DNA from: Desulfogranum marinum
GTDB taxonomy: Bacteria > Desulfobacterota > Desulfobulbia > Desulfobulbales > Desulfobulbaceae
Direction of reading: 5' to 3'
DNA length: 64,000 nt
NCBI RefSeq assembly: GCF_016918565.1
Contig: NZ_JAFFQD010000018.1
Span: forward strand, 33,171-97,170
Shown here: piece after piece, positions 42,808 through 54,696 of the stretch
How positions within the stretch are numbered: the stretch's first letter is position 1
Layout: each line of letters begins with the position of its first letter
Notes under the pieces: generated by a model
What the model saw: the letters and a program-made list of their open reading frames with translations, nothing else
Database searches by the model: none
Told to the model about the DNA's origin: nothing
Translations under genes and position numbers: made by a program

Positions 42808-44676
42808 TTAATCATTCACAACTTTTTTGACTAGGGGGACAGAACTATATTCAGGCACAACGGAACAAAGGCGTGCTACAATCTGCCCGACATCTCTAAA
42901 GGTAGCTGCCTTGCTTAGCGCTTCAATTTCATGGAGCAACCATTGCCACTCCACCTGACGGCTAGAGGCCAAAAGTAGTTTTGGGTGAGGAGTGTTTTCC
43001 AAATTTTCATTTTCATGAAACCACTCCTCAAACAATTTCTCGCCAGGCCTTAGCCCTGTATAGGTAATATGTATATCCTTGCCCGGCTCCAAACCAGCGA
43101 TCCGTATCATCTGTTCCGCAAGATCTCGAATAAGTACAGGTTCCCCCATATCCAACACAAAGATCTCCCCACCTTTACCTATCGCCCCGGCATGGAGTAT
43201 CAAGCTCACAGCTTCTTGAGTTGTCATGAAGTACCTATTAATTTCAGGATGGGTGACGGTAATCGGTCCCCCCGATTTTATCTGTTGCTCAAAAAGAGGA
43301 ACAACAGAGCCTGTCGAGCCAAGAACATTTCCAAACCTTGTTGTTAGAAATATCGTCTCCGACAATTCATTAAAATTTTGGCAAAAAAGTTCTGCAACCC
43401 TCTTGCTCGCCCCCATGATATTTACAGGATTGACCGCCTTATCGGTTGAGACTAAGACAAATTTTTCAACGCCGTATTTATCTGAGGCCTCAGCAACGAC
43501 TCTAGTACCATGAACATTATTTTGCACCCCCTCAGCGGGATTGAGTTCAACCATGGGAACATGCTTATAAGCCGCTGCATGAAACACTACCCGTGGTAAA
43601 AACTTCTCAAAGACCCAGTTTACCCTTACTCTATTCTTTATATCTCCCAAAACCGAGATTACCTGCACGTCTGGAAAATTGCAGCGCAATTCACGATCAA
43701 TATTGTATAAGTTGAATTCACTTTGCTCTAGAAGTATAAGCATGGCTGGATTTGACAGGGCTATCTGGCGACATAACTCTGAACCGATGCTACCACCTGC
43801 CCCTGTCACAAGAACATTAACACCTTTCAACCAGGTGGCAACCTTCTCGTTTTCTAACTGAACCACCTCGCGACTCAATAAATCCTCAAGCGTGAAGGGG
43901 CGAATATCGCTCACCTCAAAAGAACTTACAATTCGTTCGGTTAAAGTGGGTAAGGTCCGACATTCAACACCAATCTCTGAGCACACTTGAATTACGCTCG
44001 CTACGGTTGACCGACTCGCTGTTGGAATCGCGAACAAAACAAGATCGATATTAAGTAATTTAACCAAATCAGCTATATGAGAAAGATCCCCATAAACACG
44101 TACGCCATGAACCTCGCGCCTAAATTTACGTGGATCATCATCTAATATAGCAACAGGCTGATATTCCTGGCAATTAAGGAACTCTCGAACAACCTGTTCT
44201 CCAGCATGTCCCGCCCCAATCACCAGGGTCTGTTTCCCTTCAGCCTTTAACAAGCTTATACTTTTGTCTTTAATGACACGGTAGAGTAGACGGGGACCGG
44301 CCAGCCCACTTGCCAAAATCATTGGAAAAACGAACAACGTTGAACGTGGTATACCCTCGAATCGAAACAATATCCCCACCAACAAAGAATAAAACAGTGT
44401 TCCCATTGCTACTGATTTTATTATACGTACAAGATCAGGAACGGAGGCGAATCGCCACATTCCTCGGTACAGCCCAATCTTCCAAAAAAACACTGCAAAT
44501 ACGGGAACGGATATCATTGCAATATTTATAAATTGGGGCACATATTCTGGTGGAATACTATTTAAATTAAAGCGTAGCCAATACGCTAAAAAAAGAGACA
44601 ATGGAACCCACAGTAAGTCATGCACAAATGCAGACCATCTATTTAATAAAATATCACGAAGACCCCTTCGAATCAT
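42808..44676 (-). CDS. Membrane-bound nucleotide-sugar 4,6-dehydratase (WbpM/CapD-like)
   Basis: A 622-residue protein. Four N-terminal helices (about 15-130) precede a first Rossmann-like part with QTLVIGAGHAGEQVVREFLN (148-167). The catalytic SDR domain starts near residue 285 with VNVLVTGAGGSIGSELCRQI, then VFHAAAYKHVPMVELNPAEG and the active-site STDKAVNPVNIMGASKR. It dehydrates UDP-GlcNAc to a 4-keto-6-deoxy intermediate used for QuiNAc, FucNAc or bacillosamine-type sugars. It is the usual length for WbpM. No matching aminotransferase was seen, so the product is unclear. Confidence 0.92.
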   Translation of the reverse strand: MIRRGLRDILLNRWSAFVHDLLWVPLSLFLAYWLRFNLNSIPPEYVPQFINIAMISVPVFAVFFWKIGLYRGMWRFASVPDLVRIIKSVAMGTLFYSLLVGILFRFEGIPRSTLFVFPMILASGLAGPRLLYRVIKDKSISLLKAEGKQTLVIGAGHAGEQVVREFLNCQEYQPVAILDDDPRKFRREVHGVRVYGDLSHIADLVKLLNIDLVLFAIPTASRSTVASVIQVCSEIGVECRTLPTLTERIVSSFEVSDIRPFTLEDLLSREVVQLENEKVATWLKGVNVLVTGAGGSIGSELCRQIALSNPAMLILLEQSEFNLYNIDRELRCNFPDVQVISVLGDIKNRVRVNWVFEKFLPRVVFHAAAYKHVPMVELNPAEGVQNNVHGTRVVAEASDKYGVEKFVLVSTDKAVNPVNIMGASKRVAELFCQNFNELSETIFLTTRFGNVLGSTGSVVPLFEQQIKSGGPITVTHPEINRYFMTTQEAVSLILHAGAIGKGGEIFVLDMGEPVLIRDLAEQMIRIAGLEPGKDIHITYTGLRPGEKLFEEWFHENENLENTPHPKLLLASSRQVEWQWLLHEIEALSKAATFRDVGQIVARLCSVVPEYSSVPLVKKVVND

Positions 44677-44809
44677 GCTTCCACCTAACCGCCCACTAAT
44701 ATTCTACTTGTTAATATTCAACAGATTCCACACAACGAATGAACCCATTCAAATTCATGAGAAATAGCTTTACCCACACATCACTTAACCGTACACAAAG
44801 AAAACATCT

Positions 44810-45934
44810 TCACTCCCCAACGACCTCATTAAACAGTTGAGCATATGCTTTTCCCAAAGCTTCACCTGAAAAGAGTTGCTCATACCTTACACGGGCAGAC
44901 GCGCCCATTTTCAAAGCTAAGTCATTATCATAGAGTAAAGTATTCATAGCACGAGACAGTGCATCCGGAGATTGAGGAGGAACAACAAAACCTGTCTCCT
45001 CGTGAGAATTAATAAAAGACGTTCCAGTACCTATTTCACAAGAAATGAGTGGTTTTGAAAACATAGACGCTTCGACTAAAACCATACCAAACGCCTCAGA
45101 ACGTAAATGTGAAGGCAGGACAAGGGCTCGACATTTTTTAAGTAAAGCAACTTTCTCCGAATTACTCACTTGACCGGCAAAAATCACATTCTTCAATCTA
45201 AGATCTTCGCATTGCTCCTTCAAGCGCTTTTCTTCAGGTCCAGTACCAGCAATTACGATTTGACTTCTTACTTTTTTTGCTGCTTCTAATAAAAAGTGTA
45301 ACCCTTTGTAATAGCGAAGTACTCCTATAAATAAAAAATAGTCTTGCGCTCCTTCCAATCCAAGGCGCTCTAAAATATGCTCTTCACCATTTACAGGATA
45401 TGATCTTTCATCAATCCCCAAAGGAATAACACGCACTTTATCTCTCACTGAAGGGTGAGAAAGAACCGGGCTCGTTTCAATATATGAAGGTGCAATTGCG
45501 ACAATAGCTGAGACTTTTTTCAGCATTCTCCACATTAAAGGGGCATAAGCAGTTCCCAAATACCGCTGTCTCACTACATCAGAAATATATGTCAACACCG
45601 CAGGGACTGTTGACCGTGATGTTAAGTGTAAAACATCTGCAAAAGGCCATGGAAACAAATAATGCAGAACATCTGTTTTTTTGCTTAGGGAGTAAAATGT
45701 TTTAAAAGCCTCATATCCACCCAAATCACACGAGGCAGGAGCAGCCCAAGACCTGCAACGAACAATCTTCGCCTCTGGCCTCTCTAAAACAGAAGGATTA
45801 CTCTGAGGGCTTAGTGTGAAGATGGTATTTTCAATCCCACACCCCTTGGTGGCTAACGAAATCTGACGAATCCCCTCCTGTAACCCCCCAGGCGGATCAG
45901 GAAAATAGGTTCTATAAACATGGAGAACTTTCAC
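44810..45934 (-). CDS. Glycosyltransferase family 4
   Basis: A 374-residue GT-B enzyme with VLHVYRTYFPDPPGGLQEGI (3-22) at its start, YFLFIGVLRYYKGLHFLLEA and the donor motif VLPSHLRSEAFGMVLVEASM (E-x7-E). It adds a sugar to a lipid-linked intermediate. It starts 9 bases after the stop of the upstream GT4 and ends the gmd-rmd-GT-GT operon, so its donor may be the GDP-6-deoxyhexose made there (inference). Confidence 0.9.
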   Translation of the reverse strand: MKVLHVYRTYFPDPPGGLQEGIRQISLATKGCGIENTIFTLSPQSNPSVLERPEAKIVRCRSWAAPASCDLGGYEAFKTFYSLSKKTDVLHYLFPWPFADVLHLTSRSTVPAVLTYISDVVRQRYLGTAYAPLMWRMLKKVSAIVAIAPSYIETSPVLSHPSVRDKVRVIPLGIDERSYPVNGEEHILERLGLEGAQDYFLFIGVLRYYKGLHFLLEAAKKVRSQIVIAGTGPEEKRLKEQCEDLRLKNVIFAGQVSNSEKVALLKKCRALVLPSHLRSEAFGMVLVEASMFSKPLISCEIGTGTSFINSHEETGFVVPPQSPDALSRAMNTLLYDNDLALKMGASARVRYEQLFSGEALGKAYAQLFNEVVGE

Positions 45935-45943
45935 AGTATCTCT

Positions 45944-47079
45944 CTAAGAAACAACATCTTGATACACCAATGCCGTTTCCTTGGCACATCGTTTCCAGCT
46001 AAAATGAGATGCTCTGACAAGTCCTTTCCTCCGTGCATCCTCACGCCATTGATTGTCTTCAAGGCCAACCCTGATGCAAGAAGATAGTGCGTCAACATCA
46101 CTGGGGTCAAACAATGCTGCGGCATCACCAGCGACCTCAGGTAGGGAAGCTGCATTAGAACAGACAACTGGAACCCCGGAGGCCATCGCCTCTACGACAG
46201 GCAAACCAAACCCTTCATATAAAGAAGGGAAAACAAACATCCTTGCACCTGCAAAGAGAATCGACAATTCATCAGCACTTACAAACCCTAGATAATATAA
46301 CCACCCTTCATTTTCTGCTTGGCGAAGACGTTGATGCAATTTTTCACTGTTCCATCCCCTATATCCAACAATCACCAATGGCCAGTGACGCCGAACGGCT
46401 TTGGGCAATAACTCATAGGCTTCCAGTAGGGCTAAGATATTCTTCCTAGGCTCGATGGTTCCAGCAAACAGACAATACCCATCGGGCACCACATTATAAC
46501 GCGTTTGTAATATCTCAAGTTCATTCTCATCACGAGGAAAAAAATCTCCAGAACTTGCCAAAGGAACAGCTCGAATTTTATCCAGAGGCCAACCAAAATA
46601 CTCAACGACCTCCTTACGTGTATACTCGGAGTCTGTGATTATCATTGAGGCTCGCTTTAATGACAGCTCAATTTCATCATGCATATACCGCACACGCTCT
46701 GGCGGGTGGCAATCAGACATGGCATACACAGAAAGGTCGTGTATTGTTACAACACTTGGACCACCAAAACGAGGGAGATAAAAATTGGGACCATGATACA
46801 CATTATCTTCCTTACCTCGAAGACACTGTGCTTTTAGTGGTGAAGAAAATAGCTGATAAAATGCTACAGCCAATCGGCTTTTTAGAAATAATCCTCGCAC
46901 CGACCTAATAGGACTCGACGATTCACCCGGAACAGGTAAAGACTGGACAAAATGATGTCCACGCAGGAAGCATAACCTCTCAACGAGCTCATCCTCTAAC
47001 AAGTGTTTGGCCAATTCATAGGTGTAACGACCGATGCCAGTTAAAGGATACTTTATCGGATCAATCGACAAAATCACTT

Positions 47080-47083
<4 letters not shown>
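45944..47083 (-). CDS. Glycosyltransferase family 4
   Basis: A 379-residue GT-B enzyme: [20 protein letters not shown] (5-24), [34 protein letters not shown] and [20 protein letters not shown] with E-x7-E. The EPRKN pattern is shared by WbaZ/mannosyl- and rhamnosyl-type GT4s. It overlaps the upstream reductase by 4 bases, so it is likely the transferase for the GDP-6-deoxyhexose, or one of two. A minus frame overlapping its end (45931-46167) is a shadow. Confidence 0.91.
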
Positions 47084-49031
<1,948 letters not shown>

Positions 49032-49263
49032 TCATCCAAGGATTAAATTTTGTAAGAATATTTCATAGTCTTTTCTAAAAAAATCAAACAGCCTTTTTAA
49101 TACACAGGTTCTATCGTTATACGAATGCTGTTGCAAGCCTACTCAGCCTAAACAGCAACCTTAAGAAAAAAGAATTATCAAGAATAAAGCTCAATTTCAA
49201 GCAGGCCAAAGATTACCCTGATTTTGGGGCTCATAGGAGACAGGAGAACAATGCCTAGGCACT

Positions 49264-49596
49264 CTCTTTGTCTTTCGTTGGCCAATAGACTTTTATTCTT
49301 TAGTCTACTGCCACACAAAATATGGCTTCATACCTAAAAAAAAGTCGTACCAGTGCAGACAATGTAAATCACAAGCATCTCTGCCAAGGCCACTTCAAGA
49401 TGAAACACAAACTGCACCAGACAAAGAAAAACCAAGAGATAATACACTATTAATCGATATCACCCAAAGGAAAGATGCCTATCTGGGCGCAATAAGCATG
49501 AGAGCAGACACAGGTAGAACACCTTTTTATAGCGAAATTGGCGCAACCTTGTACTCTTTAGGAAGGAGCGGGCAGGTATTCAAAAAAATTATTTAA
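49264..49596 (+). pseudogene. IS1595-family transposase, N-terminal zinc-ribbon remnant
   Basis: A frame without start codon, open from about 49264 to a TAA at 49594-49596. It reads RWPIDFYSLVYCHTKYGFIP then KKKSYQCRQCKSQAS, the N-terminal zinc ribbon of IS1595 transposases (compare their usual RWPxGFxCPxC and YQCxxCxxQAS). The first Cys pair is damaged. A later RKDAYLGA could be a trace of the DDE start, with the linker shortened. The C-terminal domain is absent. It lies on the opposite strand to the C-terminal remnant at 41 kb, so they are separate insertions. Confidence 0.68.
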
Positions 49597-51850
49597 AAAA
49601 AATTGGTACTTTGACAGAGTCCTTCTGCCCTGTTTTGACAAAAGTAACAATCACCTCAAATTCCCCAGCCACCTCTTTTTTGAAGATATCCGTTGGGATC
49701 CGAAAAAACCTGGGGAATAAATTTGCACGTGCACTATCTCGAAATCGATCGGAGTAGCCCCCATACCGACATTCTATTTCAAAATCTGTGCAGTGAGCGA
49801 CATATTTGATAAATAATCGTATAGAACGATCACACCGAACAGCTTCTGCATTAAACGTAACCTGACCATCATTTATATGAATTTCTGGATGGATTGGTTC
49901 TACACGTCCCCTAAGATCACAGGCATTTTTGTAATCTTCCAACCATTTATTAGCGTATTCAGAATATTCAACCTCAGAAGCATCCTCATCTAAAGAAGAT
50001 TCATCGTCATAATAATTTTCAAAAGGAACACTGGAAGGTGGGCCACAACCTAACCAAGAATCAAAGTTGGGAGGCCAGCCCATGGCGATATATTTAGTAT
50101 CAACAAAAAACTGAGGATAAAGATGCTTCCCTATATTAAAATAAGAACTCCATTCATCCAAACCAAGAGCAACAGAAGTATCATAGACCGACAACGCAAT
50201 ATCCTTATTAATAATCTGCGGCATATGGGAATTGTACAATCGCACATCAAAACCAGAGGACGACAAAAATTTAGCCGTCCTCCAAAGACCGCGATCAAAA
50301 CTTGTAGGTATTGGATACGCCCCTAGCCACTCCTTACCGTCTTCAAAAAAATAATATCCACGATGCTTTCCATGTTCAACAAAGACCTCCCTTTCCACAG
50401 GACATCTCACAAGATAATCGTCATCAAATGCTATAAAATTTGGATCAATTTTCTCGTGAAAATAGAACATTTTACGCAAATATGTATTCCTCTCTTGATG
50501 GTCATCAGGTAATTCAGTAATACCTAATGATTCTTCACTTATAATAGATAATTGTAGCGGTATTTTTTCCGCTATTTTCTCCATTTCCGGCACACAAGAA
50601 GCGGGCGTTAAAACGACAGCCTCTGATATAAAATTCATATAGTTAACAACCGACTTAAAGGATCTCAAGAGAGCAGCGGGCCTAATGGAGATGTACACTG
50701 CCTGTTTTGGTGGAAATAAGATATTAAGAGGAGTTTGAATTTGAGTAAAAAAATGCTCTACCTGAAGGCAAGTTTTTTCCCATGTCGGTGGTTTAAATTC
50801 TTCCGCCTTGCACTTCCATTTCAAGTACTCAGACTTATCAGATAAACTGTTCAAAGCTTCTACTATTAAAGGGGCAGACAACTCAACGCATATTGCGGCA
50901 CCGCAAGATACCTCCTCCATAGCACCACCTTTAGTGCAGACAGAGATACAATTATGGTATAAAGATTCTATGATCGGTAAACCATAGCCTTCATAATATG
51001 ATAAATTGATACTCAAATACGCTTTTTTATAAAGATGTGCTACTTGTTCATCTGTTGCGTCTGTAAGCCAAAAAATTCTTGCGTTATAGTGCGGATGATT
51101 AATTATACGTTCTTCAATGGATTCTACATTCCATCCTTTTTTACCAACAAGCACCAAATTGAAGCCTGTGCCCTTCTCTAGCATCTGCTCATAGACGTCC
51201 AACAACAAGGAATGATTTTTTCTTGGTTCTAACGTCCCGACACATAGAAAGAATGGGTCCTCAATATACCCCTGAAAAAAAGTGGTATTTTCAGCTAGAT
51301 TAGCTGATTCAAAATCTGCTCCCAAATCAATAACAACAGCCCGAGGTTGTCTGACAGCCAATTTTGAAGCAATTGTCTCCAGATCCTTTTTCACCGTATT
51401 TGATATACAAACCCAATAATCAGCAAATTGAAGAGCAGTGGAAAAATTGTCAGTATAGTTAAAAACAGTGTTCACATGAGAATATTGAGGGAAAAGCACA
51501 GGAACGGCGTCATAATGCATTTTAATGAGAATAACACCTGCTTCTTTTAATGCGCCATATAGACTATAAATACAATATTGATCCAACCACGAGGCATCTA
51601 AATCAAAAAAACAGTCCCCAGGGTTAAAATTCTCTAAAGCCATTTTGACATCGGGATAGAATTCTCGACCTTCACAAAAAAAACCAAAATCCGCTTTCTC
51701 AGTAATCAGGTAAAAATCATCACGATACCAAACTAAGAAATAAATATTATCTCTCTCACTAAGCCTGGAAACAAGCTCTCTTACAACACGTTGAATTCCT
51801 GATTTACCTTTGAGCCTATAAGTATTCGCAACATTGATATATATATTCAT
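49589..51850 (-). CDS. Fused GT4 and Stealth-like glycosyltransferase/phosphotransferase
   Basis: A 753-residue protein. The N-terminal GT4 (about 1-370) contains GKSGIQRVVRELVSRLSERD (14-33), PFFLCVGTLEPRKNHSLLLD and SYYEGYGLPIIESLYHNC. A second domain (about 385-640) carries VYISIRPAALLRSFKSVVNY and the DDD-type motif NFIAFDDDYLVRCPVE. Later SHMPQIINKDIALSV resembles Stealth hexosyl-phosphotransferases or DDD GT-A enzymes. A C-terminal beta-rich tail (about 650-753) follows. It probably performs two different transfer steps. Its start overlaps the next gene's stop by 4 bases. Confidence 0.8.
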   Translation of the reverse strand: MNIYINVANTYRLKGKSGIQRVVRELVSRLSERDNIYFLVWYRDDFYLITEKADFGFFCEGREFYPDVKMALENFNPGDCFFDLDASWLDQYCIYSLYGALKEAGVILIKMHYDAVPVLFPQYSHVNTVFNYTDNFSTALQFADYWVCISNTVKKDLETIASKLAVRQPRAVVIDLGADFESANLAENTTFFQGYIEDPFFLCVGTLEPRKNHSLLLDVYEQMLEKGTGFNLVLVGKKGWNVESIEERIINHPHYNARIFWLTDATDEQVAHLYKKAYLSINLSYYEGYGLPIIESLYHNCISVCTKGGAMEEVSCGAAICVELSAPLIVEALNSLSDKSEYLKWKCKAEEFKPPTWEKTCLQVEHFFTQIQTPLNILFPPKQAVYISIRPAALLRSFKSVVNYMNFISEAVVLTPASCVPEMEKIAEKIPLQLSIISEESLGITELPDDHQERNTYLRKMFYFHEKIDPNFIAFDDDYLVRCPVEREVFVEHGKHRGYYFFEDGKEWLGAYPIPTSFDRGLWRTAKFLSSSGFDVRLYNSHMPQIINKDIALSVYDTSVALGLDEWSSYFNIGKHLYPQFFVDTKYIAMGWPPNFDSWLGCGPPSSVPFENYYDDESSLDEDASEVEYSEYANKWLEDYKNACDLRGRVEPIHPEIHINDGQVTFNAEAVRCDRSIRLFIKYVAHCTDFEIECRYGGYSDRFRDSARANLFPRFFRIPTDIFKKEVAGEFEVIVTFVKTGQKDSVKVPIFFK

Positions 51851-52512
51851 TTGTATACTACTCGATACCCACTGACAGCAAATTCGTCTGTATCAAAAAT
51901 TGATTTAAACACTATATCAAAACTACTGTCTCTTTTAGCTAAATGTATATAATGCTGAGTATTGTAGTTTTCAGGAACTCTTTTCAGGAATGCCAAAAAA
52001 ATATGCACAATTACTTTTTCAATATAATCGTCTTTGTCCAAATAAGGGGTCGCCAAACTCGCTTTCTTCCGGATAAGGTAAATTAACTCAAAATCAATAT
52101 CCAAATTATAGCTTACAGCTAATGAAGATGCTGTTAATGGATAAAAATAGTCGACATGATTTAAACTTAACTCACTGTTATCCGATAGATATTTACTGGA
52201 CCCGTCAAAGGAAATGCTCTCCCTCGAAGAAGCGCAGCAAAAAAATAATTTTTTCAGTCTTTCCTTAACTGAAGGAAATTTAATTAATATTTTTAATATA
52301 GTTTTTTTATATTTACTTTTTTCTACTAACAAAAAAAAAGTCATTATTAAATTGATTAATCTTTGCCTTTCACCTTTTACTAGAAGCCAAACACCACAAA
52401 ACGATCTTTTAACCAAATGAAAAAATTTCCTTAAAGGATAAGTTAAATGCCAAGCCTTGCTCCTTAGACCAACCCCTTGATTTGTTTTAGCCTCCCGTTT
52501 CTTTTCTTCCAC
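51847..52512 (-). CDS. Small protein with DUF4214-like tail
   Basis: A 221-residue protein with a basic N-terminus and a hydrophobic stretch (about 55-67). The C-terminal segment FLAFLKRVPENYNTQHYIHL followed by FKSIFDTDEFAVSGYR recalls DUF4214-type domains, which are often fused to or beside glycosyltransferases. It is translationally coupled (4-base overlap) to the downstream GT4/Stealth-like gene, and lysine- and AT-rich. No enzymatic motif was found. A scaffold or partner role is possible. Confidence 0.6.
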   Translation of the reverse strand: MEEKKREAKTNQGVGLRSKAWHLTYPLRKFFHLVKRSFCGVWLLVKGERQRLINLIMTFFLLVEKSKYKKTILKILIKFPSVKERLKKLFFCCASSRESISFDGSSKYLSDNSELSLNHVDYFYPLTASSLAVSYNLDIDFELIYLIRKKASLATPYLDKDDYIEKVIVHIFLAFLKRVPENYNTQHYIHLAKRDSSFDIVFKSIFDTDEFAVSGYRVVYK

Positions 52513-52704
52513 TTATCGAATCCTTGCTTCCACTTGTTGTGCCAAGACCTCAAGTTCAATAGATTGCTGCCCTTGACGTTAGCCTTTGATTTGCCCGTTT
52601 AGGTATTGTTCTAAAAAAGGGATCAATTAAAAACACATAAGACTCCTCGCTATTCCAGACAAATACCTGAATCAGTGACGAATGACCTGGTGTGTGCATG
52701 GTAG

Positions 52705-52989
52705 GATACGCCACCATTTTTTCACCTATTTAGCCACCATAATTTTAAAAAGGTTCTGGCATATCATCTTGTGCATATGATTCGGCTTACCTTGCGAAAG
52801 GCAGGTATTGTGAGCAGCTGGACAAGTATACGAGAAATTCTTTCTACCCTGTACAGAATAACAATTTCCATGCAATGCAAGAACGGGAGTACCGTTCATG
52901 TGAGAAAAAGTACCCGCCCTGAGCCACACCAACGTGAAATATTGACAGCCTTGGGAGTGCAAAGCATGCCAGGCCAGGCAAACAGCTAA
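52705..52989 (+). pseudogene. IS4/IS1634-type transposase, C-terminal remnant
   Basis: An open frame of about 94 codons reading KVLAYHLVHMIRLTLRKAGI, VSSWTSIREILSTLYRITIS and STVHVRKSTRPEPHQREILT, then ALGVQSMPG. This matches the final part of IS4/IS1634-type DDE transposases (AYHLxxxIR, SWxxIRxxL, HxRxSTRPEPxxxxIxxALG). The catalytic core is missing. A minus frame at 52726-53028 is its shadow. The remaining parts of the 52513-53323 gap show no gene. Confidence 0.75.
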
Positions 52990-53323
52990 AGACCACAATA
53001 TGAATAAAATCAAAAGAAGTAGAGCCATAACGGCACCTGTAAAAATGGCAATTGTCTGTATTTACGATAAATTGCAACCTCTCATCACAAAGTTGGGTTA
53101 GGAACACCATCATTCGAAACGACTTAGTTAAAAAGACAAAAAAGTACACCACAAAAACAAAATTCCAGCTAGATAAGAACGAAACAGGTAACATTTTGTT
53201 ACAATAATTATTCAAATACTAAAGAACGAGACTTGATAGTTATCCATATAATTGCTAGCTTACCATAAAGAGTATTCGTTTCTGTTTGCGTACGTCAGTA
53301 GATTAAAAAGAGGAGAAGTTACC

Positions 53324-53689
53324 ATGAGAACGACCCGCTTGATAACTATTGGATTTATTTGCTTTTTTGTCTTAGGTATTGCTGGACAAACTTTCGCAGC
53401 TTGTACTGGCTATTTTAAAGTGAATAAAATTTATTCTCGTACCACTGGAAGTTATGACTATAGCTACTTCTACCTTACTCCACGTGGCGCCGGCCCGTAT
53501 GTGGGTAATTATTATTACGGCCGAACTTCAAGTTTAACTGCTGGTGGTGGTGAAGCTAGTTCTACATTGAAAACAGCGTATGCCACCAACGACACTGTAT
53601 ATGTATATGGAACAGCTAGTACATGCCCAACTGGTACAGCTCGTTATATGGGCGATATCAGCTATACATACGTGTATAAAAATTACTAG
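53324..53689 (+). CDS. Small secreted protein, tyrosine-rich
   Basis: A 121-residue protein. The start at ATG 53324 is preceded by a strong AGGAGAAG site (53311-53318) five bases away, better than any upstream in-frame start. A Sec signal peptide (hydrophobic IGFICFFVLGIAGQTFAA, cleavage near residue 25) leads to a mature part rich in Tyr, Gly, Thr and Ser (YFYLTPRGAGPYVGNYYYGR, 47-66). It has two Cys in the mature region and is predicted beta-rich. No family was recognised. It is one of two plus-strand genes inside the minus-strand cluster. Confidence 0.72.
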   Translation: MRTTRLITIGFICFFVLGIAGQTFAACTGYFKVNKIYSRTTGSYDYSYFYLTPRGAGPYVGNYYYGRTSSLTAGGGEASSTLKTAYATNDTVYVYGTASTCPTGTARYMGDISYTYVYKNY

Positions 53690-53825
53690 CACTACGCTTA
53701 TAACATAAGGAAAAGCGACGAATACTCTTTCTATTTGCACTAGGATATAACTATATAAAACATCTAAACCGAATCTTGCTTTGAACAAAATTTAAAGTTA
53801 ATTCTTATCAAAATGGACTCTTCAT

Positions 53826-54551
53826 ATGAAAAAAAACATTGTTTATTTATGTGTTACTTTTTTTATAGGAATATTTATTGGCTCATTTTTAAATTTATCG
53901 CATATTAAAAAAAATGACAAAAACATTTTACTAAATAATTCTACCGAAGATTTATCAACCACTGATAACCATCAATTACAAATTGAGAACAAAACTCCAC
54001 TATCTCAAAACAATAAAAATCACAACAAGCAAAGTTTGAACATAGACGATAACCAGACTAACAGCGAAGTAAATCAACAAATTTTTACCAATAAAAAATT
54101 GGAAAAATCTCCTTCCGAGGACGAGCTAGATGCCTATAATATCCTTCTCGAAACCCCTCCACCCCACCTCTCAGAGCCCAACTTTTTTGGAATGGATCCA
54201 AACAGCGAAGAAGTCCTTCAGGCAAGAGAAGAAGCGCTGAATGAGTTTGTCACATCAATGGAAGAAGCAGGGTTACCAGAAAGGGATGTTGAAGCTGCAA
54301 TCGAGCCATTCAGACAGGATATTAAAGACCGGCGTGCCATCACCGAGTCATCTCATTTAGATGACGTAGAACAACAACCTCTTACCCCTGAAGAACAAAT
54401 TGATGATTTCAGATTAAGCCTCCTACAAGATACCGACGAGCCCTTTGAGGATATAGAGCAAATGGTAGAGGATATGACCAGGGACAAGGAAGCCATACAG
54501 GCAGAAAATGAAATGTCTGACCCTGACCATTCTGATCAAAATCCTGAATGA
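53826..54551 (+). CDS. Membrane-anchored acidic protein, unknown function
   Basis: A 241-residue protein with a single N-terminal hydrophobic anchor (VYLCVTFFIGIFIGSFLNLS, 6-25), then an Asn/Gln/Lys-rich low-complexity linker (30-95). A C-terminal half rich in Asp and Glu follows, with helical stretches such as EEALNEFVTSMEEAGLPERD. Likely anchored in the cytoplasmic membrane with the acidic part outside, or a periplasmic adaptor. No conserved family was recognised. It follows the small secreted protein by 136 bases on the same strand. Its Shine-Dalgarno is weak. Confidence 0.66.
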   Translation: MKKNIVYLCVTFFIGIFIGSFLNLSHIKKNDKNILLNNSTEDLSTTDNHQLQIENKTPLSQNNKNHNKQSLNIDDNQTNSEVNQQIFTNKKLEKSPSEDELDAYNILLETPPPHLSEPNFFGMDPNSEEVLQAREEALNEFVTSMEEAGLPERDVEAAIEPFRQDIKDRRAITESSHLDDVEQQPLTPEEQIDDFRLSLLQDTDEPFEDIEQMVEDMTRDKEAIQAENEMSDPDHSDQNPE

Positions 54552-54696
54552 CTTTCACGCTTTAATTCCATTCCATATTTGTTGCTAAAAGAGTAACGGG
54601 AACCAGTTAATTAACTTTTTCCGCTAGAGATGACTTTATACTTTTAAAGTTGGAAGTATTCTCTTGTTTATTTTTAAGTCTATTCTGAGAAATCAT

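Noticed and set aside
52726..53028. 100-codon minus-strand frame starting with a hydrophobic stretch
   Set aside because: It is antisense to the IS4/IS1634 transposase tail, which has clear family motifs in the plus frame.
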